Made by a program: the position numbers and the translations under genes
DNA from: Bacteroidetes bacterium OLB9
GTDB taxonomy: Bacteria; Bacteroidota; Bacteroidia; Chitinophagales; Saprospiraceae
Assembly: GCA_001567255.1 (NCBI GenBank)
Contig: LNBW01000054.1
Span: 19,680-83,679, forward strand
Direction: 5' to 3'
DNA: 64,000 nt
Notes under the pieces: model-generated
The model's input: only the letters and a program-made list of their open reading frames with translations
What the model was told of the DNA's origin: nothing
Databases searched by the model: none
Shown here: positions 27,976-37,009 of the stretch, piece after piece
Layout: every line of letters begins with the position of its first letter
Numbering within the stretch: the first letter of the stretch is position 1

Positions 27976-28008
27976 AAGGTTGCCCACCAGGGCAGCCTTT
28001 TCTTTTTA
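27976..28008 (+). terminator. Intrinsic terminator of the SusCDE-like operon
   Basis: Arms AAGGTTGCCC (27976-27985) and GGGCAGCCTT (27990-27999) pair over ten bases with one G-U, around a four-base ACCA loop. The tail is TTTTCTTTTT. Confidence 0.9.
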
Positions 28009-28042
28009 GTATGTACGATACTATTATTTAAAGTTTAGTAGC

Positions 28043-28050
28043 TATCTTTG
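28043..28050 (+). promoter_or_regulatory. TATCTTTG -7 box for aroC, nearly leaderless
   Basis: TATCTTTG ends four bases before ATG 28055. Because transcription normally starts several bases after this box, the aroC message may have almost no 5' leader. Confidence 0.5.
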
Positions 28051-28054
28051 CTGT

Positions 28055-29128
28055 ATGGCAGCAAACACATTTGGCGAAATATTTAGAGTGACCACTTATG
28101 GAGAAAGTCATGGTGTGGGAATCGGTGTTGTAATCGATGGATGCCCGTCTGGGTTGGAAATAGATGATGTATTTATCAGATCCGAACTTGAAAGGCGCAA
28201 ACCAGGCCAATCACGGATCGTCACTCAGCGCCACGAAGCAGAGAATTTTGTCATTCAAAGCGGAGTCTTTGATGGTAAAACTACAGGTGCACCTATTAGC
28301 ATATTTATTCCTAATACTAATCAAAGGTCAAAAGACTATGACCATCTTAAGGAAGTATTTAGGCCGTCGCATGCAGATTACACCTATCAAGCAAAATATG
28401 GTAATCGTGATTATAATGGTGGAGGCAGATCATCCGCTAGAGAAACAGCTGCCCGAGTCGCTGCAGGTGCCATTGCCAAGCTTTTTCTCAATCATTTCAA
28501 TATACAAATATATGGATTTGTCAGTCAGGTAGGTGACATCCATCTCCCTACAATGGTGATAGATTATACTAAAATTGAAGATAGCATAATAAGATGTCCT
28601 GATGCAGCTACTACAAAGCAAATGGTCAATCTTATTTCCTCAGTAAGAAAATCCGGCGATACTATTGGTGGAAAAATTAGCTGCCATATTTTAAATTGCC
28701 CTACAGGATTAGGTGCACCAGTATTTGACAAGCTTCATGCTGATCTCGGAAAGGCAATGCTAAGTATAAATGCAGTAAAGGGCTTTGAAATCGGGTCAGG
28801 TTTTGAATCTGTAAAGATGAGAGGTTCAGAGCACAATGATCTTTTTTACAATCAAGATGGTCATATCCTAACGCGGAGCAATCATTCAGGTGGCATTCAG
28901 GGCGGCATCAGCAATGGAATGCCCATCACTTTCAATGTTGCTTTCAAACCTGTCTCTACTTTCATGCGCTCTCAAGAAACTGTAGATATACATGGTAATG
29001 AAACAACGATAGATGGGAAAGGGCGACATGATCCATGTGTGGTGCCTAGGGCTGTGCCTATTGTAGAAGCAATGGCTGCACTCGTCCTTGCAGATCATCT
29101 TTTAAGGCAACGTACCGTAAGGTTGTAG
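28055..29128 (+). CDS. aroC: Chorismate synthase
   Basis: The 357-residue enzyme converts 5-enolpyruvylshikimate 3-phosphate to chorismate with reduced FMN, the last common aromatic amino acid step. Motifs are those of Aro[19 protein letters not shown] (about 16-33), [19 protein letters not shown] (about 125-143) and a C-terminal [18 protein letters not shown] (about 325-342). The gene directly follows the SusCDE terminator and has its own promoter box. Its stop at 29128 abuts that of convergent holA. Confidence 0.97.
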   Translation: MAANTFGEIFRVTTYGESHGVGIGVVIDGCPSGLEIDDVFIRSELERRKPGQSRIVTQRHEAENFVIQSGVFDGKTTGAPISIFIPNTNQRSKDYDHLKEVFRPSHADYTYQAKYGNRDYNGGGRSSARETAARVAAGAIAKLFLNHFNIQIYGFVSQVGDIHLPTMVIDYTKIEDSIIRCPDAATTKQMVNLISSVRKSGDTIGGKISCHILNCPTGLGAPVFDKLHADLGKAMLSINAVKGFEIGSGFESVKMRGSEHNDLFYNQDGHILTRSNHSGGIQGGISNGMPITFNVAFKPVSTFMRSQETVDIHGNETTIDGKGRHDPCVVPRAVPIVEAMAALVLADHLLRQRTVRL

Positions 29129-30142
29129 CTATTGGCTTATATTTGAACCCATACATGCGATGAGAAAATCTTTTAGAACAGCACCATCACGGGAACGACC
29201 AGAGCCAATACCTTTTGACTGCTCATCCGCTATTTTCAAGGCTTGCATTACCCTTTGTAATTGAGCAATAGGATAATTTTTTGCAGCATTTCTGTATTCC
29301 TGAACGAAAATCGGTACAACTCCCAGAATCTTTGCCAGCTCAGCATTGCCCAGGGCTGAATGATAAGCAGCCATGTAAATTTTATTAAAATAATTATACA
29401 AACTGCCTATAATCATAGGAATCGGATTAGAAGCCGGATTATGTATAAAGTAATGCATAATCAATGTCGCTTTTTTAAAATCTCGTTCTCCTATTGCTTT
29501 CTGAAATTCAAAAACATCAAAGTCCTTACTGATTCCAATAAACTCTCTGACCTGATCTTCCGTGATCATACTACCCTTTGGCACATTAAGGATCAGCTTT
29601 GTGATTTCATTTGTGAGTCGGCTCAGATCCGATCCGATATAATTAGCTAGTAATGCCACAACATTGGGACTTGCTTTATACCCAATTTTTGCTAAGTAAT
29701 CTTGTATCCATCCTGGCAGCTGGTTGTCATACAGCTTTTTAGTTTCTAAAAATACCGACTTACTGACTACTGTCTTGGCAAACTTTAAGCGCTTGTCCAA
29801 CTTTTTGTACTTGTAACAGATTACCAGGATGCTACTAGGAGCAGGATTGGCAATATAGGATTCAAGTTCAGGCAAGGTGCGCATATCCTGGGCTTCCTTA
29901 AGAATGATTACCCTATATGGTGACATCATAGGAAACTGTCTTGCCTCATCAACAATAGTCTTAAACTCAGTATCCTTTCCATAAGCGATGACCTGATTAA
30001 AAGCTTTCTCTCCTTCATTCAACACTGAATTTTCTATCAATTCCGCAACCTGATCAATATAGTAAGGCTCATCACCAGTCAGAAAATAAACAGGGCTGTA
30101 TTTTTTGGCTTTGATATCCTTGATAATCTGGTCAAAGGTCAT
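29129..30142 (-). CDS. holA: DNA polymerase III subunit delta
   Basis: The 337-residue protein matches HolA, the clamp-loader subunit that opens the sliding clamp. It has the N-terminal segment PVYFLTGDEPYYIDQVAELI (about 18-37), degenerate AAA+ domains (GSDLSRLTNEITKLIL, about 165-180), and a C-terminal helical domain. No Walker A lysine is needed or seen, as expected for delta. It converges with aroC. Confidence 0.88.
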   Translation of the reverse strand: MTFDQIIKDIKAKKYSPVYFLTGDEPYYIDQVAELIENSVLNEGEKAFNQVIAYGKDTEFKTIVDEARQFPMMSPYRVIILKEAQDMRTLPELESYIANPAPSSILVICYKYKKLDKRLKFAKTVVSKSVFLETKKLYDNQLPGWIQDYLAKIGYKASPNVVALLANYIGSDLSRLTNEITKLILNVPKGSMITEDQVREFIGISKDFDVFEFQKAIGERDFKKATLIMHYFIHNPASNPIPMIIGSLYNYFNKIYMAAYHSALGNAELAKILGVVPIFVQEYRNAAKNYPIAQLQRVMQALKIADEQSKGIGSGRSRDGAVLKDFLIACMGSNISQ

Positions 30143-30196
30143 GCTTACTGTAAATAGAATTTTAAATGAAAAATCGCTTGAGTTTTAAAAAATTTA

Positions 30197-30204
30197 TATT
30201 TTTG
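30197..30204 (+). promoter_or_regulatory. TATTTTTG -7 box for tRNA-Ala
   Basis: TATTTTTG followed by C lies 18 bases before the tRNA start and fits TAnnTTTG. Confidence 0.55.
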
Positions 30205-30222
30205 CAACATTCTTCTAAAAAG

Positions 30223-30296
30223 GGGGAATTAGCTCAGTTGGCTAGAGCGCTTGCCTGGCAGGCAAGAGGTCACCGGTTCGAATCCGGTATTCTCCA
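30223..30296 (+). tRNA. tRNA-Ala (anticodon GGC)
   Basis: The 74-base gene folds as a cloverleaf. The acceptor stem GGGGAAT pairs with ATTCTCC and includes the G3-U70 pair identifying alanine tRNA. The anticodon arm is CTTGC-CTGGCAG-GCAAG, with anticodon GGC reading GCC/GCU codons. The T arm is ACCGG-TTCGAAT-CCGGT. The discriminator is A, and CCA is not encoded. It lies between holA (divergent) and the end of the SurA operon. Confidence 0.95.
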
Positions 30297-30306
30297 CTTA
30301 TTTCAA

Positions 30307-31668
30307 TCAAGATTTTCGGGCTTCAAGATTACAATCTTTAAAGAGTGGACTTATTTCTATATATGTTTCGTTTCTTTTGCCATAAAGCCATTTTAGAAAA
30401 TATTCATTTTTCTTACTGTCTTTTGCATACTCACTAATCTTGTCAAAATCCTCTTTAAAGTTGGCTTTGTGTGGCTTAGATATGCTGTTCAACTGCACTA
30501 GCCTGTATGCTTTCATTCCGTCGGGCATTGTAATCAAAATAGGCTTAGAAATATCACCTGGTTTTAGATTGTACACTGCAAAATAGGTGTCAGGGTCCAA
30601 GTCATCAGCAGCAAAAAATGTATTATTGGTGTTATAGTTTTTTACTCGTCCACTATTAGCATATGATGGAATTGTCTTCACTGAATATTTTAGTACTGCT
30701 TGAGGGAAAGTCATCGAATCATTTACAACTAGTGTTCTGACAGAATCCAGCAAGACACGGACTTTTTCAAGATCATCCTCTGTAATTTCAGGCTTGATGA
30801 GTATGTGTCTAGCGCGCACCGAATTGCCTCTTCTTTCTAATAGTTGTATAAAGTGAAAACCAAATTCTGTTTCAATGATATCTGAGATTTCATCTTTAGA
30901 GAGGCTAAATACTGTAGCTTCAAACTCGGGCACATAAACACCTCTTTTAGCAAATCCAAGATCACCACCTTTAACAGCTGATCCAGGATCCATAGAATAT
31001 TTAGAGGCAGCATCCTCAAATTTCATTTCTCCTTTGATAACTTTATCTCGAATATCTGTTATTTTGTCTAATGCTTTTTGCCGAGAAATGGGATTAACTT
31101 TAGGCAATGTTACTATTTCTGAAATTTCCATTTCTGATTTGTAGTATGGCAGAGAGTCCGTAGGAATCTTATTGAAAAAAGCTTCTACTTCCTTAGGTGT
31201 AATTTCAATATCTGCCATGAGCTTATCTTGCATTCGTTCTGCAAGGATCTTTTGCTTTTGATCTTCTCTGTATCGATCCTTCATCTCATTAACAGATGCG
31301 CCATAGTATTCTTCAAAGAATGCTTCATCGCCATTCATCTGTTGCAAAATTGCATCAAACCTATAGTTTAGTTGCGCTTCTACTTCGGAGTCACTCACCT
31401 CTACACTATCTAATTTCGCTTGATAAACAATTAGTTTTTGTGCAATGAGATTGTCCAGTATAGCGCATTTGACATCTTCATTGAGCGATGGGTTTTTCGA
31501 TTTTGCATATGAATATTCTTCTTCCACATCAGAAAGCAAGATATATTCACTACCCACTTTAGCTACAACCTGATCTATCAATTTTACTTGTGCATGTGTC
31601 ATTGTAAATGACACACAAAGTGCACTCACAATGATCAATCTTGTTAGTTTTAATTTACTACTTCTCAT
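30307..31668 (-). CDS. SurA-like periplasmic peptidyl-prolyl isomerase
   Basis: The 453-residue protein has a signal peptide (cleavage near 26), a SurA N-terminal domain (VAKVGSEYILLSDVEEEY, about 34-51) and two parvulin PpiC domains (about 175-280 and 285-385; for example DPGSAVKGGDLGFAKRGVYV). It should chaperone outer-membrane proteins. Its start overlaps the stop of the 285-residue lipoprotein by four bases (ATGA). It is the last of three related genes. Confidence 0.85.
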   Translation of the reverse strand: MRSSKLKLTRLIIVSALCVSFTMTHAQVKLIDQVVAKVGSEYILLSDVEEEYSYAKSKNPSLNEDVKCAILDNLIAQKLIVYQAKLDSVEVSDSEVEAQLNYRFDAILQQMNGDEAFFEEYYGASVNEMKDRYREDQKQKILAERMQDKLMADIEITPKEVEAFFNKIPTDSLPYYKSEMEISEIVTLPKVNPISRQKALDKITDIRDKVIKGEMKFEDAASKYSMDPGSAVKGGDLGFAKRGVYVPEFEATVFSLSKDEISDIIETEFGFHFIQLLERRGNSVRARHILIKPEITEDDLEKVRVLLDSVRTLVVNDSMTFPQAVLKYSVKTIPSYANSGRVKNYNTNNTFFAADDLDPDTYFAVYNLKPGDISKPILITMPDGMKAYRLVQLNSISKPHKANFKEDFDKISEYAKDSKKNEYFLKWLYGKRNETYIEISPLFKDCNLEARKS

Positions 31669-32522
31669 TCAAATTTAATAATTTCAAATTTTTTATCAGC
31701 AAGTCCTTTATGGTACAACTCCTCTCTATAATTCTTAAGCAGTTGTATTTTGCGCTCGCTCAATATACTCTTAGTCAATTTCCCTTCAATAAAATCAAAC
31801 GGAGGAATCGTTTTTTCGTCGTAAAACCTAAGGACTTTAACAAATATTTCGTGGTCTTTGTCTCTTTTGTGTACCATAGAATGTCCTGCCAGATCCTCCT
31901 TTTTAAGAGAACCTTCCGGTAAAAGTGATTGTAAATCTTCCATCGTCATATAGGCCGTAGTGTCAAGATAATGAAAAGCAGCACGCTCTCTTGCCACTTG
32001 CATAATGGATTCAATATCAGACTTACTAAATGTTTTATTGAGAATAGGTATTTCGTGTGATCTAGCTGGTACCCTTGCGATGATACATTTAAATAATGGA
32101 TGAGACAAAAGATACATGTTCTTATGTTCCTCGTAATATCTTGCTTTTTCCTCAGCAGTAACAATGGTGTCAAGCCGTGTTTCAACCAGTCGTTTCTCAA
32201 AATTATATACTAAAAGTGATGAACGATACTCATCCACAAGTTTGTTGATATTAATATCTGCTGCAACATTTTTCTCCGCTTCTGCAACCATGAGATTCTC
32301 CTTTATCCAGGAGTGTATAAATCCATCAACAATAGCGGCGCTATCAGTTTTAGACATACCTTCATGGACTATTTGGCTTAACTGAGACTGATATAATTCT
32401 TTACTCCCTACTTTAGCGACAATAGAGTCCTTTACATCACTTCCATTAGAAGTAAATGTTTCACATCCGAGAAAAGCAATCAAAATTACGCCTATGACAA
32501 TAAATCGCTTTTGATACTTCAA
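31665..32522 (-). CDS. SurA-family lipoprotein without a complete PPIase domain
   Basis: This 285-residue lipoprotein (signal ending IAFLGC, Cys about 20) has a SurA-like N-terminal domain (IVAKVGSKELYQSQLSQIV, about 34-52) and a helical remainder. The central region is too short and lacks the GGDLG hallmark of a parvulin domain, so catalysis is doubtful. The start is a TTG directly after the TAA of the upstream gene, fixed by the signal peptide; no in-frame ATG fits. It probably works with the flanking parvulins in outer-membrane protein folding. Confidence 0.7.
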   Translation of the reverse strand: MKYQKRFIVIGVILIAFLGCETFTSNGSDVKDSIVAKVGSKELYQSQLSQIVHEGMSKTDSAAIVDGFIHSWIKENLMVAEAEKNVAADININKLVDEYRSSLLVYNFEKRLVETRLDTIVTAEEKARYYEEHKNMYLLSHPLFKCIIARVPARSHEIPILNKTFSKSDIESIMQVARERAAFHYLDTTAYMTMEDLQSLLPEGSLKKEDLAGHSMVHKRDKDHEIFVKVLRFYDEKTIPPFDFIEGKLTKSILSERKIQLLKNYREELYHKGLADKKFEIIKFE

Positions 32523-34463
32523 TTAGTTCTTTTTTAAACTATTAAAAACATCTTTATAGACTACAACATTGTATTCTTTGTACAGTTGTTGTAACCATTC
32601 CTTTTCAAGGTGTTCTTGATAATCAGCAACAACGTAACCTCTTGCTTCTGCCAAAGTTTTAGGCCTTGAGGGTAAGATATCCAATACTTTCCGCAAGGTG
32701 TAATTCATTCCGCTTTCATCTACTATTAATGGACTTACTGCTCTCTTTTCCCATTTCAGATTTGCCATTTCAAGATCACCTTTTTCTACTTCTTTTGTAA
32801 TGTAAGAAACAATTTTACTTTTTTTATTATATTTCTTATCTAATCGGGATAGGTCATTTTTTATAACATATTTTCTAATTTTATCGGCTGTTTTTTTATC
32901 AACATTTGAAATAGAAATTTCAGCCAAAGATGCTTTTTCAGGCCATACGTATTTATCTTTTACTTCTTGGAAAAAGTTTTTAAGACCAATTGTATCCTGA
33001 TTGGCTTTGTCCCACACATTCATCTTGGTTACTTCGAATAGTAAAATCCCTTCCTGATATTCACGCATGAGTGATTTAAAATCAGGATACTTTGTTTCTA
33101 AACTTTGCTCCTCATAACTCAAAGCTGATTCATTTATGAACTCCTTGTACAATTCATCAACAGTTTCAGTAATAGGCTTTGATCGATCATATCTCAACCT
33201 AATTTTAGTGTTCTTTTTACAGAAATCACCAAAAGACGCTACTGAATATTCATCCTTGCCTATTGAGATCAGCATTTCTTTACTAATATTTTCATCCGGC
33301 ATCCACTTGTAGGTATAGAATTCTTCAGTAAGTGTCGATTTAAACTTAGTTAATGCTTCTTTATTCTCCTTAAAACCTGCAGATTTTTTAATTTCGTCCA
33401 CCAGCTTGACTTTTGCAATATCAAACCTTTCATCCTTGCTTAATTGGGCTTTCATTTTCTTGACAAATATATCATACGTGTCTTTATCATATTTATGCAG
33501 ACGCTTGATGATATGATATCCGGATGTAGTCTTAACAGGTGTGGATACATCACCATCCTTTTTGAGTAGGAATGATGTGGTCTCAAATACAGTATCATAA
33601 GTGTTGATACCAAATGGCGCCAACCTTCCACCACTTCTAATCGTATTCTTATCAATAGAATATTTTTTGACTAGTGTTTCAAAGTCTTCACCTTTTAAAA
33701 CTAAGTGGTAAATACTGTCCGCAAGCTTAAAATTGTCACCATCTATTAATATTTGAGCTACTTCAACAATACCTCTTGCCTTACGTTTGTTTATTACCTT
33801 AACTATATGATAACCGATCTTTGTCCTGACAATATCTGAAATAGCTCCAATAGGCGTTTCATAAATGGCCGTCTCTAGGTTATAAAACCCAGAAGGCAGT
33901 TTGGCAGTCATATATCCCATGTATCCACCATTAACATTAGTATTTTTATCTTCGGAATAAAGTGAAGCCACTTTGCTAAAATCTACACCTGCTACGAGTT
34001 TAGATTTGGCTTCTCTCATTTTAGCAAGCACTTCTTCTTGTTGTGACCGTGCTGCATGTTCCGGAAGTGGCATAAAAATATGTGCAAATTCTACATCATA
34101 ATCCATCCTTCCATACAATTCCTTAAGCAAGGCATCTGTCACTTCTTTATCTATCAGATATGACCCTGCCAGTTGTTTTCTATAACCTTCGAGCTCTTGC
34201 TTAAGCGAAGATATGGTATCAAGTTGCAATTCTCGTGCTTTCTCTACTTTGAGTTTAAATTTAGTATAAAGATCAAGGTATTCCGTCAGGCTTTTCGTAC
34301 CATAATCGGCACCTTCACCATTATTTTTTTCGTAGATATACTTAAACTCAGAAACATGAACGTCTGAATTACCTACTTTAAGTAATACTGGATCATCTGA
34401 TTGTGCCTGCATATTAAGACCTAACAAACAGAAAATCAGTATTAAATTCAATCTGTAAAGCAT
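32523..34463 (-). CDS. Multidomain parvulin-type foldase (SurA/PpiD-like)
   Basis: The 646-residue protein has a signal peptide (cleavage near 20), an N-terminal SurA-like domain (VLLKVGNSDVHVSEFKYIYEK) and two PpiC modules (about 125-225 and 230-330, with NVNGGYMGYMTAKLPSG and IRSGGRLAPFG). A long C-terminal part includes another possible PpiC-like region. It starts the three-gene operon; its stop touches the next TTG start. A TATCTTTG box lies 41 bases upstream. Bacteroidota often encode such clusters for outer-membrane biogenesis. Confidence 0.82.
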   Translation of the reverse strand: MLYRLNLILIFCLLGLNMQAQSDDPVLLKVGNSDVHVSEFKYIYEKNNGEGADYGTKSLTEYLDLYTKFKLKVEKARELQLDTISSLKQELEGYRKQLAGSYLIDKEVTDALLKELYGRMDYDVEFAHIFMPLPEHAARSQQEEVLAKMREAKSKLVAGVDFSKVASLYSEDKNTNVNGGYMGYMTAKLPSGFYNLETAIYETPIGAISDIVRTKIGYHIVKVINKRKARGIVEVAQILIDGDNFKLADSIYHLVLKGEDFETLVKKYSIDKNTIRSGGRLAPFGINTYDTVFETTSFLLKKDGDVSTPVKTTSGYHIIKRLHKYDKDTYDIFVKKMKAQLSKDERFDIAKVKLVDEIKKSAGFKENKEALTKFKSTLTEEFYTYKWMPDENISKEMLISIGKDEYSVASFGDFCKKNTKIRLRYDRSKPITETVDELYKEFINESALSYEEQSLETKYPDFKSLMREYQEGILLFEVTKMNVWDKANQDTIGLKNFFQEVKDKYVWPEKASLAEISISNVDKKTADKIRKYVIKNDLSRLDKKYNKKSKIVSYITKEVEKGDLEMANLKWEKRAVSPLIVDESGMNYTLRKVLDILPSRPKTLAEARGYVVADYQEHLEKEWLQQLYKEYNVVVYKDVFNSLKKN

Positions 34464-34504
34464 ACTTTTTCTTTTTAAACTTTTATTTTTAATACGAAAA
34501 AACG

Positions 34505-34512
34505 CAAAGATA
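34505..34512 (-). promoter_or_regulatory. TATCTTTG -7 box for the SurA-like operon
   Basis: Plus-strand CAAAGATA reads TATCTTTG on the minus strand, 41 bases upstream of ATG 34463. Confidence 0.55.
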
Positions 34513-34795
34513 AGGATTTTATATATACTTAATGGCGTGAAAATTACTACAATCTTTATAAATGCTATTAAATTATTCGCAATAGAAAACGCCTAACCAA
34601 TCCATCTTTAATCCATATAACTAAAACAAACTAACCTCTGATTAAAGAAACTAAAATAATGAATTTTGAAATGAACATTGATAAATATAAGTTCAATACT
34701 GGGGATTAATTTATTTATTAATACCTTCTCTATCAACGAATCTTTATGTAACCTTTATCACAAATATTTTAAAACAAAGCCTTGCATAAACACAT

Positions 34796-34820
34796 TATAA
34801 TGATAACATAATTCATTATA
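34796..34820. promoter_or_regulatory. Inverted repeat TATAATGA-N9-TCATTATA before the DUF302 gene
   Basis: Perfect 8-base arms surround a 9-base spacer, ending two bases before ATG 34823. It could be an operator or leader hairpin; AT-rich context makes chance possible. Confidence 0.3.
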
Positions 34821-34822
34821 CC

Positions 34823-35209
34823 ATGTCTTATCATTTTTCAAAAACTATAACCGGTACAATTGACCAGGCCAAAGAAAGAGTTACCAAAGCCTTGCAACAA
34901 GAAGGTTTTGGAGTACTGAATGAAATCAATATGTCAGCAACATTGTATAATAAACTGGGAGTTGAATTCCGGCCATACATTATCCTTGGTGCTTGCAATC
35001 CGCAGTTTGCCTTTAAAGCATTGAGCCACGAAGCACACATTGGAACTATGCTACCTTGCAATGTCATTCTACAACAATACGAAGATGGCAAAGTTGAAAT
35101 ATCAGCTATCGATCCAGTAGCATCCATGCAGGCTGTAGAAAACGAAGCCTTAAGCAACATCGCAACTGAGGTGCAAGCCAAGATGCAAAAAGTCATTGAA
35201 AACATTTGA
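34823..35209 (+). CDS. DUF302 domain protein
   Basis: The 128-residue cytoplasmic protein consists of one DUF302 domain. It has the usual beginning (ITGTIDQAKERVTKALQQEGFGVL, split here by function) and the segment YIILGACNPQFAFKAL (about 52-67), a hallmark of this family. DUF302 proteins are dimers of unknown function, sometimes found with sulfur or redox genes. No operon partner here. An inverted repeat precedes the start. Confidence 0.88.
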   Translation: MSYHFSKTITGTIDQAKERVTKALQQEGFGVLNEINMSATLYNKLGVEFRPYIILGACNPQFAFKALSHEAHIGTMLPCNVILQQYEDGKVEISAIDPVASMQAVENEALSNIATEVQAKMQKVIENI

Positions 35210-35412
35210 CCCTTATTCATTATTTGACTTTATTCTGAAAAGAAATGATGTGAACTAGAGCTATGAGGCTGAGAGATTTCTATCAGCAGGCATACTTATA
35301 GTATATCAAGACATAAAAATGACTACCAAAATAGATATAAAGTAGTAATGTGAGGTACTAAAAATCTAATGTGTGATTTGGGTCAAAGAAAAGAATTTCA
35401 ATGATCAATGGT

Positions 35413-36687
35413 CTATTTCCATATCAGGCTGCCGTCACCATAACTTAAAAAACGGAAATCATGGTTCAATGCATACCGATAGATTTCTTTCCATTGCTCA
35501 CCTATTAGTGCTGAAACCATTAAGAGCAACGTTGATGCCGGCTGATGGAAATTAGTCACGAGTCCGTGTAGGAGTTTGAATGTGTATCCGGGGGCAATTA
35601 TCAATTGGGTGCGGGTGACAATGCGTTCGTAATGCCGATCATCCAAATATTGAATTAAGGCTTGAAGTACTTCTTCCGTTGAAAATTCTTCTGTCCTGCC
35701 ATAAGGATACCATTGCTGCACTGCTATGCTATGTAGTTTTTCATCACTCCATTCATGACGACATATCTGCAATCCGATCCAGTACAAACTTTCCAGGGTA
35801 CGTGCTGATGTTGTACCTACAGCAATTATCTTTCTATCTTCCTTCACAGTAGTCAAAACACGATGTATTACTTCTCGAGAGACGTCGATCCACTCAGCGT
35901 GCATTTCATGCCCTGCCATTGTGTCTGACTTCACAGGCATAAAAGTACCCGCACCTACGTGCAGCGTTAGCTTTTCTAGGGTAATGTTCTTTTTTGTAAG
36001 CCTTTCCACGACTTTGGGCGTAAAATGAAGGGCAGCAGTAGGCGCTGCCACACTACCCTCTTTTTCTGCAAATATAGTCTGATACTGCACTTCATCAGAA
36101 GCTTGGGCTTCTCGTTTAAGATATGGTGGAATAGGAAGCTTTCCTGCATACTCAAGAAATTCAGCAAAACTCATTGGAACATTTTGGTCTGTGTGCCAGT
36201 CAAGCCGTATGATGAATGAGTTGCCTATATGCTCAATTTTTTGAGCTGTAGCCTTCAACGTAACTTTCTGATGTTGTTGATCAGTGTAATTCACTTCTAG
36301 TGTAGCCACATCATCATTTCTCCACTTTCCGGCACCTTTTACCAAACACTTCCAATAAACTGAGTTTTGTTCATTCATGGCCGTAGTGATATCGGCATAC
36401 CGGCTGTCCGGCTCTAAACAAAAAATCTCTAATTTGCCGCCCGTTTGCTTGTAAAAATATAGTCTGGCGTGTACCACCTTTGCTTCATTGAAGAGCATCA
36501 ATGCATCTTCAGGAAGATAGTCAACAAGATTTTGGAATTTGTCTTCGACAATTTTGCCTTGCCTATATATAAGCAGCTTTGATGCATCTCGCTGCTCTAA
36601 TGGAAATCTGGCGATTCGATCCTCGGGTAAGTCATACTGATAATCTTCAATAGCAATTTCGGACGGATGCTGAGCGGTAACAGGCAT
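35413..36687 (-). CDS. queA: S-adenosylmethionine:tRNA ribosyltransferase-isomerase
   Basis: QueA transfers and rearranges the ribose of S-adenosylmethionine onto preQ1 in tRNA to give epoxyqueuosine. The 424-residue protein has the N-terminal YDLPEDRIARFPLEQRDASKLL (about 18-39), the TAALHFTP segment (about 215-222), LHVGAGTFMPV (about 241-251) and a C-terminal NFHQPASTLLLMVSA (about 382-396). These are strong QueA marks. It is longer than the roughly 350-residue enterobacterial form, as is usual in Bacteroidota. No other queuosine genes are nearby. Confidence 0.95.
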   Translation of the reverse strand: MPVTAQHPSEIAIEDYQYDLPEDRIARFPLEQRDASKLLIYRQGKIVEDKFQNLVDYLPEDALMLFNEAKVVHARLYFYKQTGGKLEIFCLEPDSRYADITTAMNEQNSVYWKCLVKGAGKWRNDDVATLEVNYTDQQHQKVTLKATAQKIEHIGNSFIIRLDWHTDQNVPMSFAEFLEYAGKLPIPPYLKREAQASDEVQYQTIFAEKEGSVAAPTAALHFTPKVVERLTKKNITLEKLTLHVGAGTFMPVKSDTMAGHEMHAEWIDVSREVIHRVLTTVKEDRKIIAVGTTSARTLESLYWIGLQICRHEWSDEKLHSIAVQQWYPYGRTEEFSTEEVLQALIQYLDDRHYERIVTRTQLIIAPGYTFKLLHGLVTNFHQPASTLLLMVSALIGEQWKEIYRYALNHDFRFLSYGDGSLIWK

Positions 36688-37009
36688 TGTGATTGTATAT
36701 TAAAGATGCAAAGATGATTAAATTTATAATAACTAAGTTGATCCGTTGTATCAATTGGTAAAAGAAGCATTTGAATAAATGTTCAAAAAATAACAATACG
36801 CTACCCAATATTTTATGCCAATTTTGATATTGATTTCTATTTTTAATTGTATCAATTGTAATCATGTGAAGCCTTAAAATTTAAAGCATACAACATTAAA
36901 ATGACACTTAATGCTCACCTAACTCACATACGGTCATGTGCTAATGAATTGAATTGATTTGTGGCCTAAAAATTTCAATTCAAACTATTACATCCTTAAT
37001 TTTCAGGAG
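36688..37009. other. Intergenic region, nothing recognised
   Basis: AT-rich stretch between the queA start and the end of the PorV-like gene. I see no gene, clear promoter box or strong hairpin. Confidence 0.55.

Larger units (their letters stand above)
34464..34822. other. Intergenic region between SurA operon and DUF302 gene
   Basis: Very AT-rich. It holds the minus-strand TATCTTTG box (34505-34512) and an inverted repeat (34796-34820) next to the DUF302 start. No other gene or hairpin was seen. Confidence 0.6.

Noticed and set aside
30166..30396. 76-codon open frame across the tRNA-Ala gene
   Set aside because: It overlaps a canonical tRNA on the same strand and has no family features.
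34831..35220. 129-codon minus-strand open frame opposite the DUF302 gene
   Set aside because: It mirrors a well-recognised DUF302 gene and has the composition of an antisense shadow.
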